A DNA stretch of 64,000 bases from Botryosphaeria dothidea (GCA_011503125.2 WWBZ02000082.1:2046001-2110000), one strand, 5' to 3'. Counted from the first letter of the stretch, positions 47,154 to 58,332 are shown. Numbers and translations: made by a program. The notes: a model not told the origin generated them from the sequence alone.

Positions 47154-49277
47154 ATGTCTTCATCTGTTGCTGGGTACGCGGGCACTGCTCGCTCCGGACT
47201 TTCACTTACTAAAGTCACCGTTGGTTTTGTCGCCGTGGGCCTCATTTACGCATTCCTCGGCAGACCATTAGATGTCGTTGCCGCCTGCTACTCCACATGG
47301 GCCATCCTCTGCTTCGCCAGGCTGGTGTCTGGCGACAAGACAGCAGTTTTTGATGGACTTGTGTTTATTGCAGTATTGCTGCCTAGTAATATCCCGTTAC
47401 TCAGAGCGTTCTACATGGAATTCTCGGCTTATGCACATTCAACTCTTCCGATCATATCCTCGACTTCCTTAGTCGCAGCGCTTTTGATATCGGGGGTGTT
47501 CTACAAGAGCCAAAGCAGGGAAGAAGAGAAGCAAACTGAAGATGGAGGCTTTGGGAAGCATTGCGAACCGTTCATTTTCCCATGTCGCACCACGCATACG
47601 CGACTGTTCCCCAAAAGGCACTCTTTCGCATACTCATATCTTCTTGCCGGCGTTCCTGTAGGACCAAGCGAACGCCATGGCCGTTATGGATCCATGCTTT
47701 CCGTTGACAATAGCTTCAAGCCTTGGCCTGGAAGCAGGAAAGGATGGTTCCATGTTCAAGGCTCAGACTACCTTGGACGTGGGAATGAGCATTTGGATCT
47801 TAAGGGAAAGTTGACGCAATATCTTCAATCTCAGGTATGGATTCAATTGTCCTCAGTCTGCATTAGCTCACAGTCCTAGGGCGTTTCTGAAAACGAGTGG
47901 CATCATGCATACCTTGTCACTGCCCCAAAATTCCTCGGCTACTCTTTCAATCCTGTCTCTTTTTGGTACATTTACTCAGAGCAGCACCAACTCGTCATGA
48001 TGGTTCTCGAGGTCAACAATACTTTCGACGAGAGACGAATGTACCTTTTGAAGGCCCCAAACAATGAGAATCAGGGTGCATCTAACGATAAAGACACTCC
48101 CACAGAATTCGACAAAGTGCCGAAGTTTACCAATGCCTGGTCCAAGGATTTTCACGTCTCTCCGTTCAATTCACGGATGGGTTCCTATTCCCTGGCGGCA
48201 GTTGACCCCTTCCGCCAGGATCAGAAGCACTACCCCTATGTCGATAACAATATCATTCTCCGATCCTCCGAGAAGCATGCAAAGCTAGTGGCTAGGATTT
48301 TCTCAGAAGGACCGCCCAGAGATCCTAGCACTCTTTCGACGTCGGAAGTCGTAAGCTTTGTTGCTAGCTGGTGGTGGGTCGGGTTTGTAACATTCCCGAG
48401 GATATTGAAGGAAGCCTACAAGCTCTTCTTCTGGGGAAAGCTGCAAATCTTTTTTCGGCCAGAAGTTGTACCCACGAGCATCGGAAGACACTCTACGCAA
48501 ATTGAAAGGCATCTGGAATGTTTCTTCCGGAAATACCTCGGTCATATTATTGATAAGACAGATGAGGCTGTCAGAATATCATACACCCCGGCTCCTGGCC
48601 TGGGCGAAACCGAAGAATTGCTGTCATCCGCCGCGCAGAATGGAAAAGTAACGGACTCCCTAGAGATCAAGGTGACTAGTCCTGCCTTCTACAGCCGGTT
48701 CGCGCACTATAATTACACTTCCGAGGCTCTGGATCGCGAATGTCTGTTCACGGACGAGAAGAACCGCACAGTATGGATCTCCAATCCGCAGACTTTGAAG
48801 CTGCTACCTCTCCACCATAAGGGGGAGCTCAACCTCCCATCTGGGCCTAGCAATTTTGCAGATCGCATTGGTTGGAAGCTTCTCCGAACACTCCGTTGTT
48901 CAGCAGCCGCCCCTAGCTATACGAATAACGATCATCATGATGCGGCTTTCGTGCGAAATGATATCAGGCCCAAGACTTTCTCTGTTTGCGATGAATACGT
49001 TATGCAACACTGTCCCGATGCATGGCTTTACCGGAGGTGCCTATTCAAGCTCTTCCTTGCGCAAAGATACGGCTTGGGATTTACGGAGGTGATCGACCTT
49101 CTCGATTTGGTTGTAAGGATATTGTTAATTGTGGGCGCTCTTCTCATGGTTCCGCGTGATCTGCGGATCCTGTCTCGCGCTGATGCAAATGATTCGATAG
49201 CTGGAGGCTCGACAACGTTCACGGCCCTCGCTCTGAATGCCGTTCACGTTTGGAGCTCGGTCAAGGTCACCTTTTAG
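47154..49277 (+). CDS. DUF1365 family membrane protein
   Basis: Exons 47154-47834 and 47880-49277 (intron of only 45 bp) give 692 residues. Three hydrophobic segments lie near the N-terminus (VTVGFVAVGLIYAFLG, FDGLVFIAVLLPSNIPLL, TSLVAALLISGVF). The DUF1365 core follows: CRTTHTRLFPKRHSFAYSYL, then APKFLGYSFNPVSFWYIYSE, MMVLEVNNTFDERRMYLL, and KDFHVSPFNSRMGSYSL. A further hydrophobic segment lies near the C-terminus (DLVVRILLIVGALLMV). Bacterial members are often linked to lipid modification genes, but the fungal function is unknown and I assign none. Confidence 0.85.
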
Positions 49278-49429
49278 GTTTTCTTTCGGTAGCGGTATTT
49301 TTTTTCCTTATTTTCCTAAGACTAGAGCTTCCATATTGTACCGCATGCTCTGAATATTTGCAAAGATACTCGGTAACAAATAAAGTAGAATTGAAGAAGA
49401 CCATGATTTACACATTCAATGAAGTTTAT

Positions 49430-50348
49430 CTAAAGCTTCGCACTGACAAGACTGCCACCATCCAGGGCAATAGTCGCGCCGTTGACGAAGCTGCCTGCCT
49501 TACTGGAGAGGAAAAGACACGCACCCGCAACGTCCTCTGGATTTCCGATCCGTTGTAACGGGATCCCTGACTCAATTACATCCTTGTACTTCTTCAATGT
49601 CGCAGCCATCATCTTCGATTCGAAAGGCCCACAGGCAAGGGTGTTCGAACTGTTGCGGTATTAGCATGGCATGTTTTTTTGTTAGGGTATCTGACATGGA
49701 CATACGTGATATTCCTCTTCCCGAGATGATTTGCGAGAACGCGGCTCAGATGGTGCAGGCCAGCCTTGCTGCTCGAGTACGCAAACGTCTCCAACGCAGG
49801 CACTCTCAAGCCATCAACAGACCCGATATTGATCACCCTCGCCGGATCGCCTTCCTGCGCCGCCGCCTCCATCAACGGGGTCACCAGCTGCGTGATGGTG
49901 AACACGCGGTGCAGGTTCAGCGTTAGCACGCGGACCCAGGCCGACTCCGGGTACTCGTTGTACGGCGCGCCCCAATTGGAGCCCGAGTTGTTGACGAGCA
50001 CGTGGAGCTTCTTCTCGCGCTTGGCCAGCTCGTCGGCCAGCTTCTTGCAGTCCTCCTCCTTGTAGAAGTCGGCCGGGATGGCGTGGGCGCTGCCGCCGCT
50101 GGCCTGGCCGGCGTTGTTGAGCTCGGCGACGGCGGCGTCGCAGGCTTTCGCGTCGCGGGACGAGATATAGACCTTGGCACCGTTTGTGACGAAGCCTTCG
50201 GAGATCATGCGGCCTATGCCTTTGGCGCCTCCGGTGACGAGGACGACCTTGCCCTGTTGACGAGGTGTTAGCTTGACCGAGACGTGCGGAGCGTGGATGC
50301 TGGCTGACGAAACAGTACCTTGACGCTGAACAGATTGCTGACATCCAT
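49430..50348 (-). CDS. Short-chain dehydrogenase/reductase (classical SDR)
   Basis: Exons 50319-50348 (30 nt, MDVSNLFSVK), 49706-50253 and 49430-49649 give 265 residues, the classical SDR size. NAD(P)-binding TGGAKGIG is near residues 17-24, NNSG near 98-101, and the catalytic set is Ser near 155 (NIGSVDG), Tyr near 169 and Lys near 173 (YSSSK). The C-terminal block NPEDVAGACLFLSSKAGSFV, then TIALDGG, is typical. Closest in style to fungal 3-oxoacyl-ACP-reductase-like or Rhl-type SDRs; the substrate cannot be told. It shares a 311-bp promoter with the divergent OTU gene. Confidence 0.92.
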
Positions 50349-50659
50349 TGCGGTAGTAACTGATTCAGGTGACTGGTGGTGAGAAGTATGTGGAGAGCAT
50401 GGCGACGCGGCGTTGTTTAAGTGCGCTCCTCCCAAAGCATGGGAGTAATCTGGGGAACAGCAGGCCGAGGCCGAGGCAGTCGGAGTCGAAACAAAACAGG
50501 AAATTAATTGCCGGGGAATCTGTGGCACAGGTGGCTGACTCTGCTCTTGTCGCGGGGCTCACTGTGGCTGACTCGTTCTTCCCTTTCCCAAACTCCAAGC
50601 TTTCCGCAAACTTTCCATCCGCAACCGTCGGCCCCATTTTTTGCCCCGCAACAACAGCC
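50349..50659. promoter_or_regulatory. Bidirectional promoter, SDR and OTU genes
   Basis: 311 bp between divergent starts. The OTU frame stays open upstream across the whole interval, but homologues begin at the MEELQARHRKEQ methionine, so the upstream part is taken as promoter and 5' UTR. Confidence 0.5.
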
Positions 50660-51622
50660 ATGGAAGAATTGCAGGCCAGGCATCGCAAGGAACAGCGGGA
50701 CCTGCAGGCCCGCATCACCCAGAAGAAGAAGGGCGCCAGCAAAAAGACCCGCAAGGGCGTCAACGACGAGTGTGCGAACCTCGAGCGCGAGCTGAAGGAG
50801 CGACAGGAGCGCGAGATTGCTGAGCTGACTGGGAACACTGCCGATGCCGTTGAGCCCGAACTGCAAGCTGACCCGGCTGAGAATGAGCAAAAGGACGACC
50901 TCGCAGACGCGACCGAGAAGCTCAAGATATCCTCGACACAGCCCGCAACGAACGGCACCGCCACCCCGGACGCAGAACCACAAGAGCCTAAGCGCAAAGG
51001 CAACCGCCAAAAGGCCCGTCTTGCTCGCCGTGCTGCGGAGCAGGAGGCACTGGTTGCAGAAGCTGCCGCAGAAGCCCAGTCGATGCCCGACCTCCGCAAG
51101 GCCGAACGTACTGCCCTGGTCGAGCAATTCCAAAAGCGCGGATTGAAGGAGCAGATTATTCGAGCAGATGGCCACTGCTTGTATAGTGCCATTGCCGACC
51201 AAATGGCCAGCCAGGACCTGGATCTCAAACCGCGGATAGCCCCGAAGATAATCGATCAAGAACAGAACGGTGAAGCGGATGGAAAACAGGAGGGATATCG
51301 GATAGTGCGCAAGGCAGCAGCTGACTGGATTGCCTCGCACGCCGATGACTTTGCGCCATTCATGGAAGAACCGTTGGACTCCTACGTGGTCAAGGTACGG
51401 GATTCTGGAGAATGGGGAGGTCACATGGAACTGCTGGCTCTGGCGAGGACTTATGATGTTAATATCAAAGTGCTTCATTCAGATGGGAGAGTTGACACCA
51501 TTGAGCCTGGCGCGGAAGGAAAAGGACCTACGAGCGGTGAAGAGAAGGAATTGTGGTTGGCATACTACAAGCATGGGTTTGGTTTGGGAGAACACTACAA
51601 CTCGCTGAGAAAGGGCTCTTGA
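50660..51622 (+). CDS. OTU2: OTU-family deubiquitinase (OTUD6/Otu2-like)
   Basis: Single exon, 320 residues. The N-terminal coiled-coil (MEELQARHRKEQRDLQARIT, then ERELKERQEREIAEL) and a Lys-rich linker are typical of OTUD6/Otu2, which removes ubiquitin from ribosomal proteins and is associated with translation. The cysteine-protease core shows RADGHCLYSAIADQM with the catalytic Cys near residue 173, YRIVRKAAADWIASHADDF, and the C-terminal His near 312 in FGLGEHYNSLRKG. The acidic residue partner precedes the Cys in the usual DGxC arrangement. An in-frame upstream extension is rejected on homologue length. Confidence 0.93.
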   Translation: MEELQARHRKEQRDLQARITQKKKGASKKTRKGVNDECANLERELKERQEREIAELTGNTADAVEPELQADPAENEQKDDLADATEKLKISSTQPATNGTATPDAEPQEPKRKGNRQKARLARRAAEQEALVAEAAAEAQSMPDLRKAERTALVEQFQKRGLKEQIIRADGHCLYSAIADQMASQDLDLKPRIAPKIIDQEQNGEADGKQEGYRIVRKAAADWIASHADDFAPFMEEPLDSYVVKVRDSGEWGGHMELLALARTYDVNIKVLHSDGRVDTIEPGAEGKGPTSGEEKELWLAYYKHGFGLGEHYNSLRKGS

Positions 51623-51757
51623 TTATCGACATTATTTACACTACTGGCACAGGATGTGATCTTTCCAGTAATGAAGGTGACCTCCCTGCCTACCATGCAT
51701 CATTTGATTCCCACCTGCGGAAGCTTGGTGCATAGGGCGCGCAGAGGAGAAGCTTCT

Positions 51758-52770
51758 TCATGCGCTTGAATGCCGCCAGATGCTGACGAAATCTGTGCCC
51801 TTTCCAATCTCATGGGTTTGTTCTGGCTGGTAGTGGGCGATGCGAACCAGACCAAACTTGTTCCTTGGAACTACTCCCGCCTCGTCCCGTTCTTCAACAA
51901 CATAGCCGTCTTCGCTATATTTCAGGTCATCTCCTGGGCGGCTCAGGTGCTGTTCATACGTCTTGGATGGCAGGCCGAATGGTGGACCGCCGGTATTAGG
52001 AGGCTTGTATGTAGGAAACTCGACGCAGATGAGCGAAGCATTGGGATCGTGGGAGAGAAGCTGAGACATGCGCAGCGCCCAAGCGGGACGAAGCTCTGGT
52101 GGCAGAGCGGAGAGAAACTAGAAAGAAGTCAGACAGTCTGCAAAGCGAAAAGAAACATTGAAGAGAAAATAGACATGCGGCAGAGAGTGCATACCGTGTA
52201 ATCGTAGATCAAGTCGAATTCGGTCCCACCAGTTTCTTTAATCCAACTATCGCTGAAGAAGTCGCCAACTACGAAGTTGACCGAGCCACGCCCGGTCTCT
52301 TCTTCATCAATCGTCTCGTACCTCTTGAACTTCTTCTCTTCAAGCTCCTTATACCAGGCTTGCGCTTTCTCAATGGCACTGGCGCTCACCTCTAGGCCCC
52401 AGGCATCATACCCCGCGGATGCCAGCAGCACCACATCGTAGCCCTTTCCGCATCCGGGCACCAACGCCCTCTTCCTGCGGCTGGTCGCGCGGTCGACGGG
52501 CGCGGGCACCAGGGGTCGGTCCTCGCTGCGGACGCCCTTTCTGGGGTTTGGGAAGACGTGGGTCGTGAGCAGCTCGTGCAGCGCCGGGTTGGGGAAGCCC
52601 TTGTCCCAGGGCAGGAAGTCCCCGCCCTGCCACAGCTCGTCCCAGCGCGAGCCTTGGTCGCGCGCGGCGGTGTCGCCGAAGTGCGAGAGCAGGCGCTCGC
52701 GGGCGTCGGTGGGCTTGTCCTTGAAGTGGCCTGCAGGCACGTCCGAGGGGATGTCGGCGCGGTGGGCCAT
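51758..52770 (-). CDS. TPMT-like S-adenosylmethionine-dependent (thiol) methyltransferase
   Basis: Exons 52195-52770 and 51758-52117 give 311 residues. The N-terminal block RWDELWQGGDFLPWDKGFPN is characteristic of thiopurine/thiol methyltransferase-like proteins. The SAM-binding motif is RALVPGCGKGYDVVLLASAG, followed by WGLEVSASAIEKA, VVGDFF and FDLIYDYTFLSALPPELRPAW across the intron. Members detoxify thiols, iodide or selenium; the substrate here is unknown. The frame is open for about 100 more codons upstream, but the Met beginning MAHRADIPSD fits homologues better. It is tail-to-tail with the OTU gene. Confidence 0.9.
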
Positions 52771-53715
52771 GATGGTGGAGCGTGTTTGCGGTGGAATTTG
52801 TGGGGTTGCGCTGGTGAGTATTGAAATGGCGAAGGTGGGTGTGTTCCGGACGGCTGCGGAAAAGACTTGTCCGCGGGAATCGAGTGCGAAGTGGTTATGC
52901 AGGAGCGTGGAAGTTGAGGTGTCGTCGCGCAAAAAGTCGGTTTGATGCGGGAGTTTATTGTACTGCAAGATTGAGTTATGACGCTGTGGGATGCCCAATG
53001 ACGACTGCGGTTCCACCAGGGAAGAGCGCTGTCCGGGAGCGTGGACCTTGCTGGTAGCCTGGCGCGCAGCCAATCAGGGCGAGGCTCGACGCAGCGGTAG
53101 CGTATCGATAAGGATGCTTGGCCTTGCTTGTGTTGCGCCGCAATCAAGTGACCGGCCTCGCCCTTCGGACTTCACGCTTTTTTGGGCGGGTAATCGGCAT
53201 TTCGACCTGCCCTCCCGTCCTCGCTCACCGGCTCTTGGCTCCTCCTGGCGTCGTGGATCCCGCTTTATCATCATGGCAGCGCCACATAAACCGCTTGCTG
53301 CTCCCAGCGGCACGAGAGGGCGCACCCGTCTTGTTCACTCTTTTGTTGCTTCCCGTCGTCGGCTCGTGGACTTTCGGGAAGAAGCAAGTGCGGTGGAGCT
53401 GCAAATTTCTAGACGGGCTCGGAACACCTCTCCGTTCGGAACACTGCCCCGTCCGCTGCATGGCTACAAATACCGCGAAACAGAAAGGGCCATTTTTATT
53501 GTCCTTCTCTCGATTCGCTCAATAACATATTTACTTCTCTATTCTTCCATCGCTCTCACACTGCAACGATCGTCTCTCGGGTCCGTCAGCTTCTTTCCGA
53601 CGGACACTATCTCGTACGAGGCGTCGGCTATTCCTCCACCCCATTAGGCAAGACCCGAGGTTCAACGCTTGCAAGGGGATTGCCACAACTGCGGCCTTGC
53701 AAACTCGTAGTGACT
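52771..53715. promoter_or_regulatory. Divergent promoter region, methyltransferase and MFS genes
   Basis: 945 bp between divergent genes. Overlapping frames (52991-53647 plus, 53118-53525 plus) have no motif. A pyrimidine-rich stretch before the MFS start (about 53,500-53,700) is typical of fungal leaders. Confidence 0.4.
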
Positions 53716-55485
53716 ATGGCAGATGAAGAGAAAAACATTGGCTTCGAGGCGAGACCGCATTCAATCAGCCAAGCTCAAGAACCCGCCGAAGAGCGTCCCA
53801 AAAGTGGCATTAGCAGTGTCTCATCCGACGCTGGCAATGAGTCTCACCACGATGCCGAACCCCCTACGCTACAGCAGACGATATCACGCTCCTCGGCTGT
53901 CTCTAGAACTCCGACCATAATCCCACGTAAAGAACGACGAGGGCTCCTCGCACATCTCTGTCTCATCCCCGAAGTCTCCAACCCGTACGAGTACAGCCGG
54001 AAGATCAAATGGACTATCACCTTCTTCGTCGCACTTGCCGGTATGGCGGCGCCAACGGGTTCGGCCATTATTCTGCCTGCACTTAATGACATTGCAGCCG
54101 ACTTGAACTCTACGCCAACCATCACCAACATGAGTGTCGCTTTCTACATGCTGTCCATGTCCATCTTCCCTCTCTGGTGGAGTTCGTTCTCGGAGACGCT
54201 TGGTAGACGCACCATCTACTTGAGCTCATTCATCCTGTTCATCGTCTTTGGTGTTCTCTCTGCTGTCGCTACCAACATCTCCATGTTAATTGTTATGCGA
54301 GTTCTGAGTGGTGGTGCTTCGGCCAGTGTCCAGGCTGTCGGAGGTGGCACAATCGCCGATATTTGGGAGGTGAAAGAGCGCGGTCGCGCTATGGGTATTT
54401 TCTATTTGGGCCCATTGTGTGGTCCACTGATTGCTCCAATTGTTGGTGGTGCCCTTGCCGAAGGGCTGGGATGGAGAAGCACACAGTGGTTCCTGGTGAT
54501 TTACGGCGCTGTTGTCTGGGGCAGCATGTGCTTCATGCTCCCAGAGACTCTTCGGAGAAAGAAGAACGTCGTTGCAGAGGCCGAGAGACAGGTTGAGAAC
54601 GCAAACGACGACCCTCTCGCCGGTGCACAGCCGGCTGAGGAAGTTGAAGCAGCAGCTGGCGGACTGGAGAAGCCTACTACAGACACCGCGCTACGGCCTT
54701 CCCTCCAGCGCGTCTCAACCAGGCAAAGTGTGCAGCGCACCACGAAGAAGTGGCTCTTCGTTTTCCGTCGCTGCTTCATCGACCCTCTCCGCATCATCCT
54801 CTACCTGCGCTTCCCCGCCATCTTCCTCGTCGTGTCCTACGCTACCATCGCCTTCGCCTGCCTGTACGTCCTCAACATCAGCATCCAAACCACCTTCAGC
54901 CACCAGCCCTACGCCTTCTCGACCGTCATCGTCGGCCTCCTGTACATCCCCAACTCGCTCGGCTACATGGTTACCTCCATCTTTGGCGGCCGCTGGATCG
55001 ACAGCATCATGCGCCGCGAAGCCATCCGCAAGAACCGCGTCGACCCCGTCACCGGCAAGCTGCAGTTCCGCCCGGAGGACCGCATGCGCGAGAACGCGTG
55101 GCTGGGCGCCGTGTGCTTTCCCGGCGCGCTGGTCTGGTACGGCTGGACGGCCGAGAAGGGCGTCTTTTGGCTGTGCCCGATGATCGCGAATTTCTTTTTC
55201 GGCATTGGTAGCATGCTAATCTTCGCCATGGCTACTACCATGCTGACTGAGTTCATGCCTAAGAAGGCGAGTAACGGTATCGCGCTGAACAACTTCGTCC
55301 GGAATATCTTCAGTTGCGTGGGTAGCGTCGTGGCGGAGCCGCTGATCTCGGCGATTGGGAATGGTTGGATGTTTACGGGATTGGCGGTCATCTCGTTCGT
55401 CTGGGGATCGACGTGCATTTGGGCGATGACCAAGTATGGTGAGAGGTGGCGGACGCGGATGGATGGGCATAAGATGTTTGCTTGA
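53716..55485 (+). CDS. MFS drug:H+ antiporter, DHA1 type (QDR/DTR-like)
   Basis: Single exon, 589 residues. A Ser-rich cytosolic N-terminus is followed by PEVSNPYEYSRKIKWTITFF and helix 1. Conserved DHA1 features are FYMLSMSIFPLWWSSFSETL then GRRTIYLSS, RVLSGGASASVQAVGGGTIA, DIWEVKERGRAMGIFYLGPL and GPLIAPIVGGALAEGLGWRS, a pattern shared with Qdr3 and Dtr1 exporters. A long central loop (about residues 300-365) holds Glu/Ala- and Arg-rich sequence before helix 7. The C-terminal half contains YIPNSLGYMVTSIFGGRWID. Start is the first ATG (MADEEKNIGF); no ATG precedes it in frame. Substrate unknown; likely plasma membrane. Confidence 0.93.
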   Translation: MADEEKNIGFEARPHSISQAQEPAEERPKSGISSVSSDAGNESHHDAEPPTLQQTISRSSAVSRTPTIIPRKERRGLLAHLCLIPEVSNPYEYSRKIKWTITFFVALAGMAAPTGSAIILPALNDIAADLNSTPTITNMSVAFYMLSMSIFPLWWSSFSETLGRRTIYLSSFILFIVFGVLSAVATNISMLIVMRVLSGGASASVQAVGGGTIADIWEVKERGRAMGIFYLGPLCGPLIAPIVGGALAEGLGWRSTQWFLVIYGAVVWGSMCFMLPETLRRKKNVVAEAERQVENANDDPLAGAQPAEEVEAAAGGLEKPTTDTALRPSLQRVSTRQSVQRTTKKWLFVFRRCFIDPLRIILYLRFPAIFLVVSYATIAFACLYVLNISIQTTFSHQPYAFSTVIVGLLYIPNSLGYMVTSIFGGRWIDSIMRREAIRKNRVDPVTGKLQFRPEDRMRENAWLGAVCFPGALVWYGWTAEKGVFWLCPMIANFFFGIGSMLIFAMATTMLTEFMPKKASNGIALNNFVRNIFSCVGSVVAEPLISAIGNGWMFTGLAVISFVWGSTCIWAMTKYGERWRTRMDGHKMFA

Positions 55486-56512
55486 TTTGAAAGGTAAAAG
55501 TGGTGAAGATCATGCTAATTCTACATGATACGGGAGCGCGGAATAAAAAATTGCGATATAAGATCAATAAGGTTACTATGGAATGGGTCAAAGCCGAATG
55601 AAGAGAAGCTTTGGATATCGGAGAAAGGATTTCAATGGCATGACAGAGACGAAAAATTCTTAATAGATACGTAGTAATGAACTGTTGAATCAAGAATAAT
55701 CCACCCACACTTGATGGGGTCAGTAAATGATAACGTCTCCCCAAATTGAATGTCTTGGTGCACCACATCTTGAGCAGTCCTCCGCTGGATCAAAGAACTC
55801 ACGCTCACCAACAAGCCTGTAGCCATCGCTGCACGGCCGTATGATCCATGGAGTGTCGGCATCATCCAAGAAGCGGACAACATCCCCTGGACCCATGGTG
55901 AATGGTCCGATGCCAAAAGAAATAGATTTCTTGCCCAAGGAAAAGTGCCATCCTTCATTATTTTGATCACATATCTCCTGCAGTGCCCCGTAGGACCCCA
56001 GCAGCCGAGCAAAACAACAATAACAAGGAAAGGGGGAGGTATCTTTACTCCAGTACTTCAAGAATATAGTATTCAAGCGTTCCATGAACAAAGGTAACCA
56101 CGACGAAATCTGGTGACGTGCGGTCGATAATCCGAATCGTCCTTGCATCAACGACATGAGTAGTTCAGATTGAAGTGACAGGTTTTTCTGGCACCTGACC
56201 CACTCCTCCCAGACAGTTTGCCACCAACTGAAGGCTGAGAGCGCAGTTTCTGGTGACTCAAGTTAACGCATTCTGCGCATGACCGTTGCGAAAACATGAT
56301 CAGCATCCCCCACCGGCATCTGAACCATTTCGCGGTCCCAAAAAACGATGTGTACCGTGTCAACTTGATACCCGAGCAATTTGAGCGCCTTGTGGCCAGG
56401 TGGTTCTTTCAAAATCGTGATCTGCCCGTCTATCGGGGTCTATTATGGCTCTGTAACAACTTCCGATCCAGAAACCCGGAATTTGGTACGACCGACCAGT
56501 TCGGCACCCACG

Positions 56513-56525
56513 AAGGCATGCCAAG
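56513..56525 (+). repeat. Target site duplication, left copy
   Basis: AAGGCATGCCAAG, identical to 56715-56727, directly flanking the insertion. Confidence 0.9.
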
Positions 56526-56714
56526 TACGCCCGGCAGGAAGCCTAAGGGTTACTGTAGTAGCACGGGATCGCCAAAGCGTCACTATTTCTTGTATTACCA
56601 CCGACCCCTCTAGCACCGCGTATAGTACAGCATATAGAAACGGGCCCTCCGGCCCCGTCTCTAATAGTCTATGACTGAAAAGGGACGTTAAACTAAATAA
56701 ATAAATAAATAAAT
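56526..56714 (+). mobile_element. Short non-LTR retroposon insertion (SINE or 5'-truncated LINE end), about 189 bp
   Basis: The insertion is flanked by an exact 13-bp direct repeat (AAGGCATGCCAAG) and ends in a (TAAA)n tail at 56694-56716, the hallmarks of target-primed reverse transcription. It contains a GC-rich imperfect hairpin (CGGGCCCTCCGGCCCCG). I could not place convincing pol III box A/B motifs, so a truncated LINE 3' end is as likely as a SINE. Removing it with one repeat copy rejoins the host frame to read GMPSWVPNWSV, matching the live paralogue. No second copy was seen in this window. Confidence 0.85.
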
Positions 56715-56716
56715 AA
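56694..56716 (+). repeat. (TAAA)n simple-repeat tail of the insertion
   Basis: Five TAAA units plus TAA at the 3' end of the inserted element, as found at the tails of fungal non-LTR elements. Confidence 0.9.
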
Positions 56717-56727
56717 GGCATGCCAAG
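56715..56727 (+). repeat. Target site duplication, right copy
   Basis: AAGGCATGCCAAG, second copy. Its first two A residues merge with the (TAAA)n tail of the element. Confidence 0.9.
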
Positions 56728-58332
56728 AACTGAAACCTGTCCATGAGTCTGTGATAGGAGATCGCAGATAAGCATTTTGCGCTTGGTGATAAGGTAGACG
56801 GCAAAATCGATGAAGGTCTGAGCTGTTGATTTGGAATAATCCGGCCTGAACGAAGTTTCTCGCTGGTTGTTGGCTAAGCCCAGGATTTCAAACACCTTAT
56901 CGCGAGGATCACCGGCATTGCAGACTCGAAAATCTCCGAGGAGACTTGATGCGCGGCGGCTCTCGTGCTCATGCTCAAGCTGCAGGTGGATCGCTGGGGG
57001 AACACTCGTTGCGAGATCTAGCATATCACCTGGTCGGTTTTGCGGATCTCTGTGCCAGAGCATGAAGCTCGAATTCAGCATGTTGAGATTGAACATTGAC
57101 AAATGATCCCATGGCAAAACCTGAGAGCCACGTAGACATACAACTTGCTGGGTCAGGGCGACTTCCTGCAAGACCCAAACTCGAAAAAACCACGGCCGCA
57201 AGAAGAGGTCTTGCAGAGAATCATGGATTTCAAAACGGGCATAGGTCCACCTCGTGTCCCAAAACAATTTAGCACCGTGTCTAGGGTAGTTGTACCGGCC
57301 CGGGTGAGCTATTTTTACTCTCAATAATCCTTATCCGTATGGTATCACCTCGGTGAAGAATTGGAAAAAAGTAGTGATGCTTTTATTCGCTTCACCGAGA
57401 TAAATAATGACTCTGAAAGCTTTGGAGAATATATGGGACATCCAAAGAATCTGGTGGTTGCGCTCTCCAGCGTCCCCCTGGTCGATGCAGACAGCATCAA
57501 GCCAAATGAGGCGTTTGACATTAGAAAGTCGCAGGCGGCGCAATGCGTTTCGTGGTTGGTAGTCACTCCAAGATGCCGGGACCTTCGCAAAGTATGGTTT
57601 TACAGACAGAACCATCGCCGGTTGCATCTACCTACGTGTAGGGCACAGCCTCGAACGGGGGGAGATTGTCGAGTGATACACGGAGGAGGGTGCCACGGAT
57701 GGGATCCGCGGTTTCTCTAGGATGGAGCACAGCTAAACGGATTTTTCGGTCCTGTTCAATGGGAGAATGATGGAAAATGAGCTCAATCACCTCCGTTATC
57801 TGTTATTGGATAGCATATTAGCTTAGTCATTCATTCTGAGACGTCTTGGGAGCAACACCACGAGCGCCTCAGCAATCAAGCAATCAAGTAATTCATTCAT
57901 CGATTCCGACCGATCAAGCGCAAATTCCATCAGAGAATATTTGTACTTGCGAGTTGGCTGTGGCGTTAAGACTCGTCCGGTGCGGAATGCAGAAATGTCT
58001 TCAGTCGTACGATTGATGACAGCGTGATAGACGGATCGAAAGTCGGTGAGATTCGACCCGCAGGATTCGCAAAGAGGGACGTGATCTTGTATCGAGACAG
58101 GTACGGAAGTGCATTGAAACAAGTCTTCCCGGGTCGGAAAAGATGATGCTTGAGAGACTGTTTTATGATCTTGTTCGGAATAGATGGTCCGACATGTCCA
58201 GCATGTCGTATCGCCGGCGACCGAGCGAGGGTATACGCTGCAGCGGCCATCAGGAATCACAGAGAGTCGTAGATTGAACTCGTCGTCATGAGCTTCGAGC
58301 TCAGAGGAGGCCTCGTCAAGAACCGTACTCAT

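Larger units (their letters stand above)
55720..58332 (-). pseudogene. HET-domain pseudogene, paralogue of the gene at 21 kb, interrupted by a retroposon-like insertion
   Basis: Minus-strand remnant with the same order of blocks as the live gene at 21,077-23,109. The N-terminus (58332 down) has a cysteine module pair ending in LCESCGSNLTDF, then RKYKYSL. After a gap (possible intron) come IRLAVLHPRE and PPFEAVPYT, where a TAG at 57632-57634 replaces the Trp of the conserved YTW. A frameshift precedes RLIWLDAVCIDQGDAGERNH. A TAA at 57331-57333 interrupts the frame again before LFLRPWFFRVWVLQEVALTQ. GDPRDKVFEILGLANNQ follows. The 189-bp insertion then cuts the LPSWVPDWS-type block. Downstream pieces (VDTVHIVFWDREM, and PGDVVRFLDDADTPWIIRPC then YRLVGEREF) are in shifted frames. 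Several independent lesions make it non-functional. Confidence 0.88.

Noticed and set aside
52771..53073. Longer N-terminus for the methyltransferase
   Set aside because: The open upstream frame is low in conserved features; the TPMT block and homologue length fit the ATG at 52770.
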